Source: an uncultured Pelagibacteraceae bacterium (GTDB taxonomy: Bacteria; Pseudomonadota; Alphaproteobacteria; Pelagibacterales; Pelagibacteraceae). From it: 32,675 nt of DNA. Below the pieces are notes generated by a model, which saw only the letters and a program-made list of their open reading frames with translations, was not told the DNA's origin and made no database searches. The number at the start of each line of letters is the position of its first letter. Positions within the stretch are counted from its first letter, which is position 1. The stretch lies in contig CABYBM010000006.1 of the NCBI GenBank assembly GCA_902517175.1, positions 17,501 through 50,175 of the forward strand, given 5' to 3'. Shown one piece after another: positions 24,482-32,134 of the stretch. Both the position numbers and the translations under genes were made by a program.

Positions 24482-25099
24482 TTAAAAATGAATAATAATA
24501 TTCAATTGCACAAAAACGATCTACCAGATCATTTAGAATTAGGCAATATAATAGCAGTAGACGGTGAGTTTATGGGTCTTAATGTCAGACGTGACCCTTT
24601 ATGTTTAATCCAATTGTCCTCGGGTAACTCAGATGCACATATAATACAATTTGACAGAAATAATTATAATGCTCCAAATTTAGTAAATATTTTAAGTAAC
24701 AAAAAAATTACGAAGATCTTCCACTATGGAAGAGCAGATATGTCTCATATAAAGTATTATTTAAAAACTGAAACTAACAACATTCTTGATACAAAAATAG
24801 CATCTAAACTTGCAAGATCTTATTCAGATAATCATTCATTAAAAAGCTTAATAAAAGAATTTGCAAACGTAGAGGTTAGCAAACAATTTCAAAGTTCAGA
24901 TTTTGGTGGAGAGTTATCACCTGCACAATTAAAGTATTGTGCAAACGATGTAATTTACTTACATAAAATACATGAAAAGCTTGAAAAAATTTTAAAAAGA
25001 GAAAATAGAATTGAGTTATATAAAGATTGTTTAAAATTTTTAAAAACTAGGGTGGATTTAGATTTAGCTCTTTTTAAAGATGATATCTGGTCACATTAA
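24479..25099 (+). CDS. rnd: Ribonuclease D (short form)
   Basis: A DEDDy-type 3'-5' exoribonuclease that trims tRNA and other small RNAs. At 206 residues it contains only the exonuclease domain; the E. coli enzyme (375) also has HRDC domains. This short form is common in alphaproteobacteria. The catalytic residues are D28 and E30 in A-V-D-G-E-F, D87 in H-Y-G-R-A-D, and Y153/D157 in Y-C-A-N-D. A second ATG at 24488 would remove three residues and would allow a leaderless start. It is the first gene of the long run reaching trpF, with a one-base overlap into kdsD. Confidence 0.94.
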   Translation: MLKMNNNIQLHKNDLPDHLELGNIIAVDGEFMGLNVRRDPLCLIQLSSGNSDAHIIQFDRNNYNAPNLVNILSNKKITKIFHYGRADMSHIKYYLKTETNNILDTKIASKLARSYSDNHSLKSLIKEFANVEVSKQFQSSDFGGELSPAQLKYCANDVIYLHKIHEKLEKILKRENRIELYKDCLKFLKTRVDLDLALFKDDIWSH

Positions 25100-26067
25100 T
25101 GATTAAAAGAAAATTTATATCGGTGGCTAAAGATGTTATTGATTTAGAAATTAAAGCTTTAAAAAATTTAAGGAAAAGTATCAATAAGTCATTCAATGAT
25201 GCAGTTGTTCAAATCTCAAAATGTCAATCAAAAGTAGTTTTATGTGGAGTAGGAAAAAGTGGTTTAATTGCATCTAAAATTGCTGCAACTCTAGCATCTG
25301 TTGGGACACCATCATTTAGTATTTCTGCAAATGAAGCAAGTCATGGAGATCTTGGGATGCTATCAAAAAAAGATATCTTAATACTAATTAGTAACTCTGG
25401 TACAACTAAAGAACTTCAAAATATTATTCAATATGCAAATAGAAATAAAATTTTATTAATTGGAATTGTTTCTATTAAAAATTCAATACTTTATAAAGCA
25501 TCTGATATAAAATTACTGATTCCTCAAATGAGAGAGGCTGCGGGTATAGTTCCCACCGCAAGCACAGCTGCTCAACTTGCATTGGGTGATGCTCTTGCAA
25601 TTTCTTCAATGAAATATAAAAAATTTGGAAAATTAGATTTTAAAAAGCTTCATCCAGAGGGAAGTCTTGGAGCTAAATTAAAAACTGTTGAAGATTTAAT
25701 GCTTACAGGAAAAAATGTTCCATTTGTAAACGAAAAACTAAATATGAAAAAAGCACTGAGTATCTTAAGTAAAAAAAAATTAGGTATATTAATTGCAAGA
25801 AATAACAAAAATAAAACAACAGGTGTTATAACTGATGGTCAAATAAGAAGAGTAAATGAAAAAAAAGTTGAAATAAAATCTCTTAAAGTAAAAGATATAA
25901 TGACCAAAAACCCAATTGGAGTCAGTAAAGATGCGCTTGCCGCGAAAGCGCTGTCTATTATGAATTTAAGGAAAATTACCTCATTATGTGTATTCAACGA
26001 TAAAAATAAGCATAAAACAATTGGCATAGTTCATATTCATCACATTTTGCAGTCTAATATCTCTTAG
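25099..26067 (+). CDS. kdsD: Arabinose-5-phosphate isomerase (KdsD/KpsF family)
   Basis: The enzyme converts ribulose 5-phosphate to arabinose 5-phosphate, the first step of KDO synthesis. The 322-residue protein has an N-terminal SIS domain with I-S-N-S-G-T-T-K-E (97-105), the A-S-H-G-D-L-G region (80-86) and the H-P-E-G-S-L-G-A-K-L motif. Two CBS domains follow (about 205-320). The rnd stop and kdsD ATG share a base (TAATG). The order kdsD-lptC-lptB fits the usual KDO/LPS transport cluster. Confidence 0.95.
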   Translation: MIKRKFISVAKDVIDLEIKALKNLRKSINKSFNDAVVQISKCQSKVVLCGVGKSGLIASKIAATLASVGTPSFSISANEASHGDLGMLSKKDILILISNSGTTKELQNIIQYANRNKILLIGIVSIKNSILYKASDIKLLIPQMREAAGIVPTASTAAQLALGDALAISSMKYKKFGKLDFKKLHPEGSLGAKLKTVEDLMLTGKNVPFVNEKLNMKKALSILSKKKLGILIARNNKNKTTGVITDGQIRRVNEKKVEIKSLKVKDIMTKNPIGVSKDALAAKALSIMNLRKITSLCVFNDKNKHKTIGIVHIHHILQSNIS

Positions 26068-26655
26068 ATGAAAAAAAAATATTTATTTGTTTTATTAATT
26101 TTATTGATTGTCTTACTTTATATTTTCTTCCATTTGAATTTTTTAAAAAAAAAAAATAATCAAAATTCAAAGGTGAATGATACAAAAAAAATAGAAAATT
26201 TAGAGGAAGAACCATTTGGTTCAAATATAATGAGCAACATATCTTATTCATCAGTTGATTTGAGAGGAAACAAATATATAATTAGCGCAGAAAAAGCTGA
26301 GACGGATTTGCAAAACAGAAATATTTTATATTTAACAAATGTTAAAGCTGAAATAAATCTTGTGAACTCAGAGAAAATTCAAATTACGTCAAACTATGGA
26401 AAATATAATTCAGTTAATTATGACACTATTTTTTCAAAAAATGTTATAATTAATTATATATATAATAATATCACTAGTGAATATTTAGATTTTTCTTTAA
26501 AGAGAAACAGTATGATAATAACTAAAGATGTGATTTATACTAATTTAGAAAATATTCTTAAGGCTGATGTAATCGAAATGGATATTAAAACAAAAGATAC
26601 CAAAATTTATATGCTAGAAAATAAAGAAAAAGTAAACATAAAAAATAAAAATTAG
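26068..26655 (+). CDS. lptC: LPS export component LptC
   Basis: LptC is the single-pass inner-membrane protein that takes LPS from the LptB2FG transporter to the periplasmic bridge. The 195-residue protein has a short basic start, one hydrophobic segment (5-26) and a periplasmic part made mostly of beta-strand-like repeats (I-S-A-E-K-A, V-K-A-E-I-N, I-T-S-N-Y-G-K-Y), as expected for the LptC/LptA jelly roll. It starts the base after the kdsD stop and ends one base before lptB. In most Proteobacteria lptA lies between these genes; here it does not. Confidence 0.85.
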   Translation: MKKKYLFVLLILLIVLLYIFFHLNFLKKKNNQNSKVNDTKKIENLEEEPFGSNIMSNISYSSVDLRGNKYIISAEKAETDLQNRNILYLTNVKAEINLVNSEKIQITSNYGKYNSVNYDTIFSKNVIINYIYNNITSEYLDFSLKRNSMIITKDVIYTNLENILKADVIEMDIKTKDTKIYMLENKEKVNIKNKN

Positions 26656-26656
26656 T

Positions 26657-27433
26657 ATGGCGATAATTAAAAAATTTAGAATTAAATCTTTTAAGAACAT
26701 CAAGTCTATTATTGAATTTGAAAACGTGTCTCTCACTTATGGAAATAGGCTCATATTAGATAATTTAAGTTTTAAAATCAACGAAAGCCAAATTTTTGGC
26801 ATGCTTGGTCCAAATGGAGTTGGAAAATCAACAATCTTTAATTTAATAACCGGTCTTATAAAGCCTAAAAGTGGTAAAATTAAAATTTCTGGTCAAGAAG
26901 TTATAGATTATCCTATTTACTTAAGAACAAGAAAATTTAAGATTGGATATGTGCCTCAATATGGCGGGTATTTTAATGATTTATCACTTTATGATAATTT
27001 AAAAGCCATAAGTGAAATAGTGATTGAAAATAAAAATTTGAGAAATGATAGAATAAATTATTTAATATCTAATTTTCAACTAGATAACGTAAAAGATATT
27101 AAAGCTAAATACTTATCTGGTGGTCAAAAAAAAAAATTAGTCATAGCTCTTTCACTTTTAGGTGAACCGAAGGTACTTTTGCTAGATGAGTGCTTTGCTG
27201 CTTTGGATGTATTAACTATCAAGATGTTACAAGAGACCATTGTTAATTTACAAAATGAAAATAAGATTACTATTTGTATTTGTGATCACCAAGCCAGAGA
27301 CTTGCTTGCCTGTGTAGATGTTGCTATGATTTTGAGTAATGGCAAAAATATAGCTCAAGACACACCATCAAACCTGGTTAAAAATATAGATGCGAGAGAC
27401 GCCTATTTTGGTGAAAGTTTTTCGTTTAAATAA
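26657..27433 (+). CDS. lptB: LPS export ABC transporter ATPase LptB
   Basis: The ATPase powers extraction of LPS from the inner membrane with LptF and LptG. The 258-residue protein has Walker A G-P-N-G-V-G-K-S-T (51-59), the signature L-S-G-G-Q (153-157), Walker B V-L-L-L-D-E (173-178) and the switch histidine H211. Two details are unusual: the normal D-E-P-F-A-G after Walker B reads D-E-C-F-A-A, and there is an N-terminal extension of about 17 basic residues. An 11-A run (27126-27136) encodes the lysines just after the signature. The place in the KDO/LPS cluster supports LptB over other ABC ATPases. Confidence 0.92.
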   Translation: MAIIKKFRIKSFKNIKSIIEFENVSLTYGNRLILDNLSFKINESQIFGMLGPNGVGKSTIFNLITGLIKPKSGKIKISGQEVIDYPIYLRTRKFKIGYVPQYGGYFNDLSLYDNLKAISEIVIENKNLRNDRINYLISNFQLDNVKDIKAKYLSGGQKKKLVIALSLLGEPKVLLLDECFAALDVLTIKMLQETIVNLQNENKITICICDHQARDLLACVDVAMILSNGKNIAQDTPSNLVKNIDARDAYFGESFSFK

Positions 27434-27439
27434 TTTTTA

Positions 27440-28789
27440 ATGAAAAATTCAATAGTCATCAGAGATCAAATAAATAATTTTAATAAAACAATTGAAGTAA
27501 GTGGCGACAAAAGTATTAGTATTAGATGGGTTCTATTTTCCTCAATTGCAAATGGGGTTTCAAGAGCAAAAAACTTACTTAATTCAGAAGATGTTCACGC
27601 AGCTCTTAAAGCTATAAAAACACTGGGCATCAAATATAAATTAAAAAAAAATATATGTGAAATTTACGGAAAAGGTATTAAAGGCTATAAATATAAAAAA
27701 AATTTAACTATTAATGCTGAAAACTCAGGAACTCTTGGCAGGTTACTTATTGGATTATTAATCAATACAACTGAACCAATTAAACTTATTGGTGATAAAA
27801 GTTTATCAAAAAGAGACTTTAGGAGAATTTCAGAACCTTTAAGTAAGTTTGGGGCAAAATTTAAATTAAATAATAATAAGCATTTACCTTTAACGATATT
27901 TGGTAATCCAAGTTTGAAGGGGGTACATTACGAAGAAAAAAAAGGATCAGCTCAATGCAAGAGCTCTGTGATATTTGGTGCAATGAGGGCTAAAGGCTAT
28001 ACATTTGTTAAAGCCAAAAAGTCAAGAAATCATACAGAACTTTTATGTAAATATTTGAGCTTGCCTATAACTATTCAACAAAAAAATAAACATGATGAAA
28101 TAAGAATAGGAGAAGTAAAAAATTTAAGGCCATTAAATTATAATATCCCTGGAGATCTAAGCTCAGCTGCTTTTTTTGTTGCCTTAACTGTCCTTGCAAA
28201 TGACTCTCAACTAACAATTAATAAAGTCAATATAAACCCCTCCAGAATAGGAATAATAACTATTCTTAAAAAAATGGGAATTAAAATTACTTTTAAAAAT
28301 TTAAGATTTTACAGAGGAGAGAGAATAGCAGACCTTAAAGTAAAAAGTCCTAAAATAATAAAATCTATCAATTGTCCAACAAAGCTTAACAGCAGTGCAA
28401 TTGATGAGTTTTTAATAATTTTTATAATCGCGGCCAAAGCCAATGGGATATCTTATTTTAGAAATTTATCTGAGTTAAATCAAAAAGAAAGTCCCCGACT
28501 AAGCTGGGGCAAATATATTCTAAATGCGATGGGAATCAAAACAGTTACAACCAAAGACTCTATAAAAATTTATGGCAATCCAGATTTAAAAATTGATAAA
28601 AAGATAGTGATTAAAAATTATTTAAAAGATCACAGAGTATTCATGACAAGTGTAATTGCAGCTTTATCTTTTGGAGGTAAGTGGATAATCCACGATAAAG
28701 ATTCTATAAAAACTTCTTTTCCTAATTTTTTAAACATTCTAGATCAGATTAAAAATTTAAATAATGAAAAAAAGAAAAAATATACTTAA
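27440..28789 (+). CDS. aroA: 3-phosphoshikimate 1-carboxyvinyltransferase
   Basis: EPSP synthase joins shikimate 3-phosphate and PEP in the chorismate pathway. The 449-residue protein has the substrate lysine motif S-G-D-K-S-I-S-I-R (21-29), N-S-G-T-L-G-R (95-101), G-S-A-Q-C-K-S-S (169-176), R-N-H-T-E (196-200), G-D-L-S-S-A and D-H-R-V-F-M. Two usually strict segments are altered: N-A-G-T-A-M-R reads N-S-G-T-L-G-R, and E-L-R-V-K-E-S-D-R reads E-L-N-Q-K-E-S-P-R. Catalytic K, E and R residues seem kept. The order aroA-cmk-rpsA-ihfB is widely conserved and supports the call. Its end overlaps cmk by 26 bases. Confidence 0.93.
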   Translation: MKNSIVIRDQINNFNKTIEVSGDKSISIRWVLFSSIANGVSRAKNLLNSEDVHAALKAIKTLGIKYKLKKNICEIYGKGIKGYKYKKNLTINAENSGTLGRLLIGLLINTTEPIKLIGDKSLSKRDFRRISEPLSKFGAKFKLNNNKHLPLTIFGNPSLKGVHYEEKKGSAQCKSSVIFGAMRAKGYTFVKAKKSRNHTELLCKYLSLPITIQQKNKHDEIRIGEVKNLRPLNYNIPGDLSSAAFFVALTVLANDSQLTINKVNINPSRIGIITILKKMGIKITFKNLRFYRGERIADLKVKSPKIIKSINCPTKLNSSAIDEFLIIFIIAAKANGISYFRNLSELNQKESPRLSWGKYILNAMGIKTVTTKDSIKIYGNPDLKIDKKIVIKNYLKDHRVFMTSVIAALSFGGKWIIHDKDSIKTSFPNFLNILDQIKNLNNEKKKKYT

Positions 28790-29420
28790 AATTGCTATAG
28801 ACTCACCAGCTGCAGCTGGAGCTGGAACTTTAGCAAAAGCAATTTCTAAGTATTATAATTTAATTTATCTTGATACTGGAAAAGCATACCGATTAATTGC
28901 ATTTTACAAGTTGAAATATCCCCAAAAGTTCACCCTGAAATATATTAGAGGTAAGATAAAGAATTTAAAAATAAAGGATTTGGAAAATAAGAAACTTTTA
29001 TCAGATGAAGTTGGTACAGAAGCATCAAAAATAGCAAAAAATAAAAATATTAGAAAACTTATTTATTCATTTCAAATGAACTATGCGTATAATCCTCCAA
29101 AGAAATATGAAGGGTCATGTCTTGATGGCAGAGATATAACCTACAATATTATCCCTGATGCTGATTTAAAGTTTTTTGTTACTGCTAATGTAAATACTAG
29201 AGCAATAAGAAGATATAAAGAATTAAAGGCCTTAAAAAAGCATCAAACTTTTCAAGAGGTACTGAAAAGCATCAAAAATCGTGATAAAAGTGACTATAGC
29301 CGTAAAGTTTCTCCTCTAAAGAAAACTAAAGATTCTATATTGATTAACACAACAAATTTATCTAAAAGAGCGTGTTTTTTAAAAATAAAAAAATATATAG
29401 ACAGGAAAATTTATTCTTAA
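28764..29420 (+). CDS. cmk: (d)CMP kinase with a degenerate P-loop
   Basis: Cytidylate kinase phosphorylates CMP and dCMP using ATP. The 218-residue protein aligns through L-D-T-G-K-A-Y-R (36-43), E-V-G-T-E-A-S (82-88), L-D-G-R-D-I (120-125) and N-R-D-K-S-D-Y-S-R (172-180), all of which carry conserved nucleotide contacts. The P-loop, normally G-P-S-G-A-G-K-G-T, reads S-P-A-A-A-G-A-G-T (14-22): the lysine that contacts ATP phosphates is alanine (A20). The start overlaps the aroA end by 26 bases, and no later start codon fits. Context aroA-cmk-rpsA makes the identity secure; the activity is less sure. Confidence 0.9.
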   Translation: MKKRKNILKIAIDSPAAAGAGTLAKAISKYYNLIYLDTGKAYRLIAFYKLKYPQKFTLKYIRGKIKNLKIKDLENKKLLSDEVGTEASKIAKNKNIRKLIYSFQMNYAYNPPKKYEGSCLDGRDITYNIIPDADLKFFVTANVNTRAIRRYKELKALKKHQTFQEVLKSIKNRDKSDYSRKVSPLKKTKDSILINTTNLSKRACFLKIKKYIDRKIYS

Positions 29421-31144
29421 TGGAAATTTATAAAGACTTATCAAGCCCCGCCTCCCAAGAATTTGAAAAACTACTTAATAGCCAACTCTCAAAAATTAAA
29501 ATAGAGGAGGGTAAAATAATAGAAGGGAAAATAAATAAAATCACAGAAAAATTCGTCTTCCTTTTTGTTGAAGGATTAAAATCTGAGCCAGTTCTGGATA
29601 TAAATGAGCTAAAAAGTATGGGACTTTCAGAAAAAATTAAAATTGGCGAAACCATATCCGTTTTATTAGAGAAAATTGAAGATAAACATGGTGAAGTTTT
29701 AGTTTCGGCTTCCAAAGCACAAAAAATTAAGGGTTGGGATAAATTAGTTAAAGCATATGAAAATAATGAGCCAATTATGGGTAAAATCACTTCCAAATGT
29801 AAAGGAGGATGTATTGTAGAGCATGTAGATACTGGTTCTTTAATGTTTTTACCAGGATCACAAATTAGTGACAAACCTCTCAAAGATATAAGCCATTTAA
29901 TGAATGAACCTCAAAAGTTTGCACTTATTAAACTTGATAAAGTTAGAGGAAATGCATGCGTGTCTAGAAGAGAGATTATCTCGTCATTTAAGAAAGAAGA
30001 TAAAGCTAAAATAATTGAAAAATTCAAAGTTGGTGACATTATTAAGGGAGCTGAAGTTAAAGGATATAGTTCTTTTGGTTGTTTCTTTAGTGTAAATGGA
30101 GAGTTAGACGTTTTGGTTCACTTGCAAGAAATTTCCTACTCAAGAGTAAATCATCCTGATGAAGTGTTTAATATCGGTGAAAGACATGATTTAAAGGTTA
30201 TAACAGTTGATAAAGAAAAATTACAAGTAGGATGTTCTATAAAACAATTATCACCTGATCCTTTTGAACATATAGAAAATTACGAACTTAATAAAATCTA
30301 TAAGGTAAAGGTGGTTAAGTTAATGGATTTTGGAGCTTTTTGTGAATTAGAACCAGGTTTAACAACCCTTCTACACTCTAGTGAAATCAGCTGGAGTAAA
30401 AAAAATGTTTCTGTAAAAAAAATGTTCAAGGTTAACGATGAAATAGATTGTGTAATTACTGAAATTGATAAAGAAAAAAGAAGAGTTGCAATTTCACACC
30501 GTTTAACCCAAGAAAATCCATTTGAAACTTTTGAGAAAAAATATCCAGTTGGTAGTGTCGTTGAAGGTGAAATAGTTAATAAGAACGAATATTCGTTGTT
30601 TGTCAAAATAGAGAATATAGATTTAGACGCCTTTTTACATTGCAACGATTTAACTTATCTAAATAATGGAGAAGAAGAATTAGCTAAATACAAAAAAGGG
30701 GATAAAATTAAAGTAAAAGTTTTAGAAATAAAATTGTCTGAGCAAAAAATAAGAGTTGGTTTGAGACAAACAAAAGAAGATCCATTTAATTTCTTTAATG
30801 ATAAAAGTAAGAATCAAACTATTACTGTTAAAGTTGTTTCAACAGATAACAAAGGTTTAATTGTCAGACCTGAGGGGTGTGAAATGGACTTTCAAATAAA
30901 AAAATCTGCAATTGCTATTAATGCGGCAGATGCTAGACCTAGTAGATGGACTGGTGGAGAAAAATTAGATTGTGCTATAGCTGACCTTGATATTAATAAA
31001 AGAAAAGTGACTTTAAGTATTAAGTTATTGGAAGAAATCGATAAAAAAGAGGCTCTAGAGAAATATGGATCTGAAGGTTCAGGTAAAAACTTGCCATTTT
31101 CTTCGCTTTCTGAGGATTTGAAAAAAAAAGAAGAAGATAAATAA
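29420..31144 (+). CDS. rpsA: 30S ribosomal protein S1
   Basis: S1 binds mRNA and helps it onto the 30S subunit, which matters where Shine-Dalgarno sequences are weak, as they are here. The chosen ATG at 29420 overlaps the cmk stop by one base (TAATG) and gives 574 residues. An in-frame ATG at 29372 would add 16 residues inside cmk that do not look like S1. About six S1/OB repeats are visible, with V-x-x-x-x-F-G-x-F and L-H-x-x-E-I/D-L motifs, for example around K-V-V-K-L-M-D-F-G-A-F. The length fits the six-domain form. Confidence 0.97.
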   Translation: MEIYKDLSSPASQEFEKLLNSQLSKIKIEEGKIIEGKINKITEKFVFLFVEGLKSEPVLDINELKSMGLSEKIKIGETISVLLEKIEDKHGEVLVSASKAQKIKGWDKLVKAYENNEPIMGKITSKCKGGCIVEHVDTGSLMFLPGSQISDKPLKDISHLMNEPQKFALIKLDKVRGNACVSRREIISSFKKEDKAKIIEKFKVGDIIKGAEVKGYSSFGCFFSVNGELDVLVHLQEISYSRVNHPDEVFNIGERHDLKVITVDKEKLQVGCSIKQLSPDPFEHIENYELNKIYKVKVVKLMDFGAFCELEPGLTTLLHSSEISWSKKNVSVKKMFKVNDEIDCVITEIDKEKRRVAISHRLTQENPFETFEKKYPVGSVVEGEIVNKNEYSLFVKIENIDLDAFLHCNDLTYLNNGEEELAKYKKGDKIKVKVLEIKLSEQKIRVGLRQTKEDPFNFFNDKSKNQTITVKVVSTDNKGLIVRPEGCEMDFQIKKSAIAINAADARPSRWTGGEKLDCAIADLDINKRKVTLSIKLLEEIDKKEALEKYGSEGSGKNLPFSSLSEDLKKKEEDK

Positions 31145-31161
31145 ATAAAAGAAGATCTAAA

Positions 31162-31452
31162 TTGGCTATTGTAAAATCAAAGCTTTTAAAACAACTATCA
31201 AACAATTACCCAAACTTTTTAAAGAAAGATTTAGAAAAGTTTACCAATATAATTTTAGGTGAGATAAAGAGAGCTCTAAGAAGGGGAGATAGAGTAGAGC
31301 TTAGAGGTTTTGGTGTATTTTCTACAAATATTCAGAAAGCAAGAATATCAAGAAATCCAAAAACAGGAGAGAAGGTAAATACTCCAGAAAAAAAAACTAT
31401 TCACTTTAAAATGTCCAAAGACTTGTTTAAAAAATTAAATAATGAAGAATAA
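31162..31452 (+). CDS. ihfB: Integration host factor beta subunit
   Basis: IHF bends DNA and assists replication, recombination and transcription as an alpha/beta heterodimer. The 96-residue protein has the HU/IHF fold with G-D-R-V-E-L-R-G-F-G-V-F (42-53) and the intercalating-arm motif R-N-P-K-T-G (64-69). The start appears to be TTG at 31162: no ATG exists upstream in frame after rpsA, and the residues from M-A-I-V-K-S match the family start. The position after rpsA is the classical ihfB location and decides beta over HU or alpha. Its end overlaps pyrF by 11 bases. Confidence 0.94.
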   Translation: MAIVKSKLLKQLSNNYPNFLKKDLEKFTNIILGEIKRALRRGDRVELRGFGVFSTNIQKARISRNPKTGEKVNTPEKKTIHFKMSKDLFKKLNNEE

Positions 31453-32134
31453 AATTATATTTGTTGCATGTGATGCATCAAAGATAAATAAAATCAAAGA
31501 CATTATTAATCAAACAAAAAACAATCAGTTAAAAATTATACCAAAATTTGGATTACAGTTTTTTTACTCAAAAAATGGAAGAAAGTTCCTTGAGAAGTTT
31601 AAAACAGATTTTTGGTTAGATTTAAAAATAAATGATATTCCACAAACTGCCCTTTCAGCTGTAGATAGTCTTAAAGATTTAAGAAAATGTAAGTATATTA
31701 CAGTTCATGCTAATGGTGGTCTTGAAATGCTAAAAGCTTTAAAAAAACATGCTAAGAAGATAAATAAAAACTTAAAAGTTCTAGGAGTTACAGTTTTAAC
31801 AAGCTTGAATAATAAATCTTTAAAGGAGATAGGTCATACTAAAAATGTTCAACAATTAGTTTTTAAACAAGCTGAACTTATAAAAAAATCAGGTTGTGAT
31901 GGTATTGTATGTTCACCACAAGAATCAAAAATGATTAGAAAAAAATTTAAAAATTTAATGATAATTACACCAGGCATAAGATTACCAGGGGATAATTCAA
32001 ACGATCAGCTACGAGTGATGACTCCTAAAGATGCTTTCAAGAATAAAGTTTCAGGGGTTGTAATCGGTAGATCCCTTACCAAAGGTAATATTAAACATAA
32101 TGTAAAAAAATTGATTGATCATTTGAGCAAATGA
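31442..32134 (+). CDS. pyrF: Orotidine 5'-phosphate decarboxylase
   Basis: The enzyme decarboxylates OMP to UMP, the last step of de novo pyrimidine synthesis. The 230-residue TIM barrel has the catalytic D-x-K-x-x-D set in L-D-L-K-I-N-D-I-P (D60, K62, D65), the T-V-H-A-N-G-G segment and the phosphate-binding P-G-I-R near the end, with V-I-G-R-S. It begins inside ihfB (11-base overlap) and its stop overlaps the trpF start (ATGA), so translation is probably coupled along the run. Confidence 0.96.
   Translation: MKNKIIFVACDASKINKIKDIINQTKNNQLKIIPKFGLQFFYSKNGRKFLEKFKTDFWLDLKINDIPQTALSAVDSLKDLRKCKYITVHANGGLEMLKALKKHAKKINKNLKVLGVTVLTSLNNKSLKEIGHTKNVQQLVFKQAELIKKSGCDGIVCSPQESKMIRKKFKNLMIITPGIRLPGDNSNDQLRVMTPKDAFKNKVSGVVIGRSLTKGNIKHNVKKLIDHLSK

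Noticed and set aside
29372..29419. Upstream ATG as the start of rpsA
   Set aside because: It would add 16 residues translated inside cmk; the ATG at 29420 forms a TAATG junction with the cmk stop and gives the normal S1 start.
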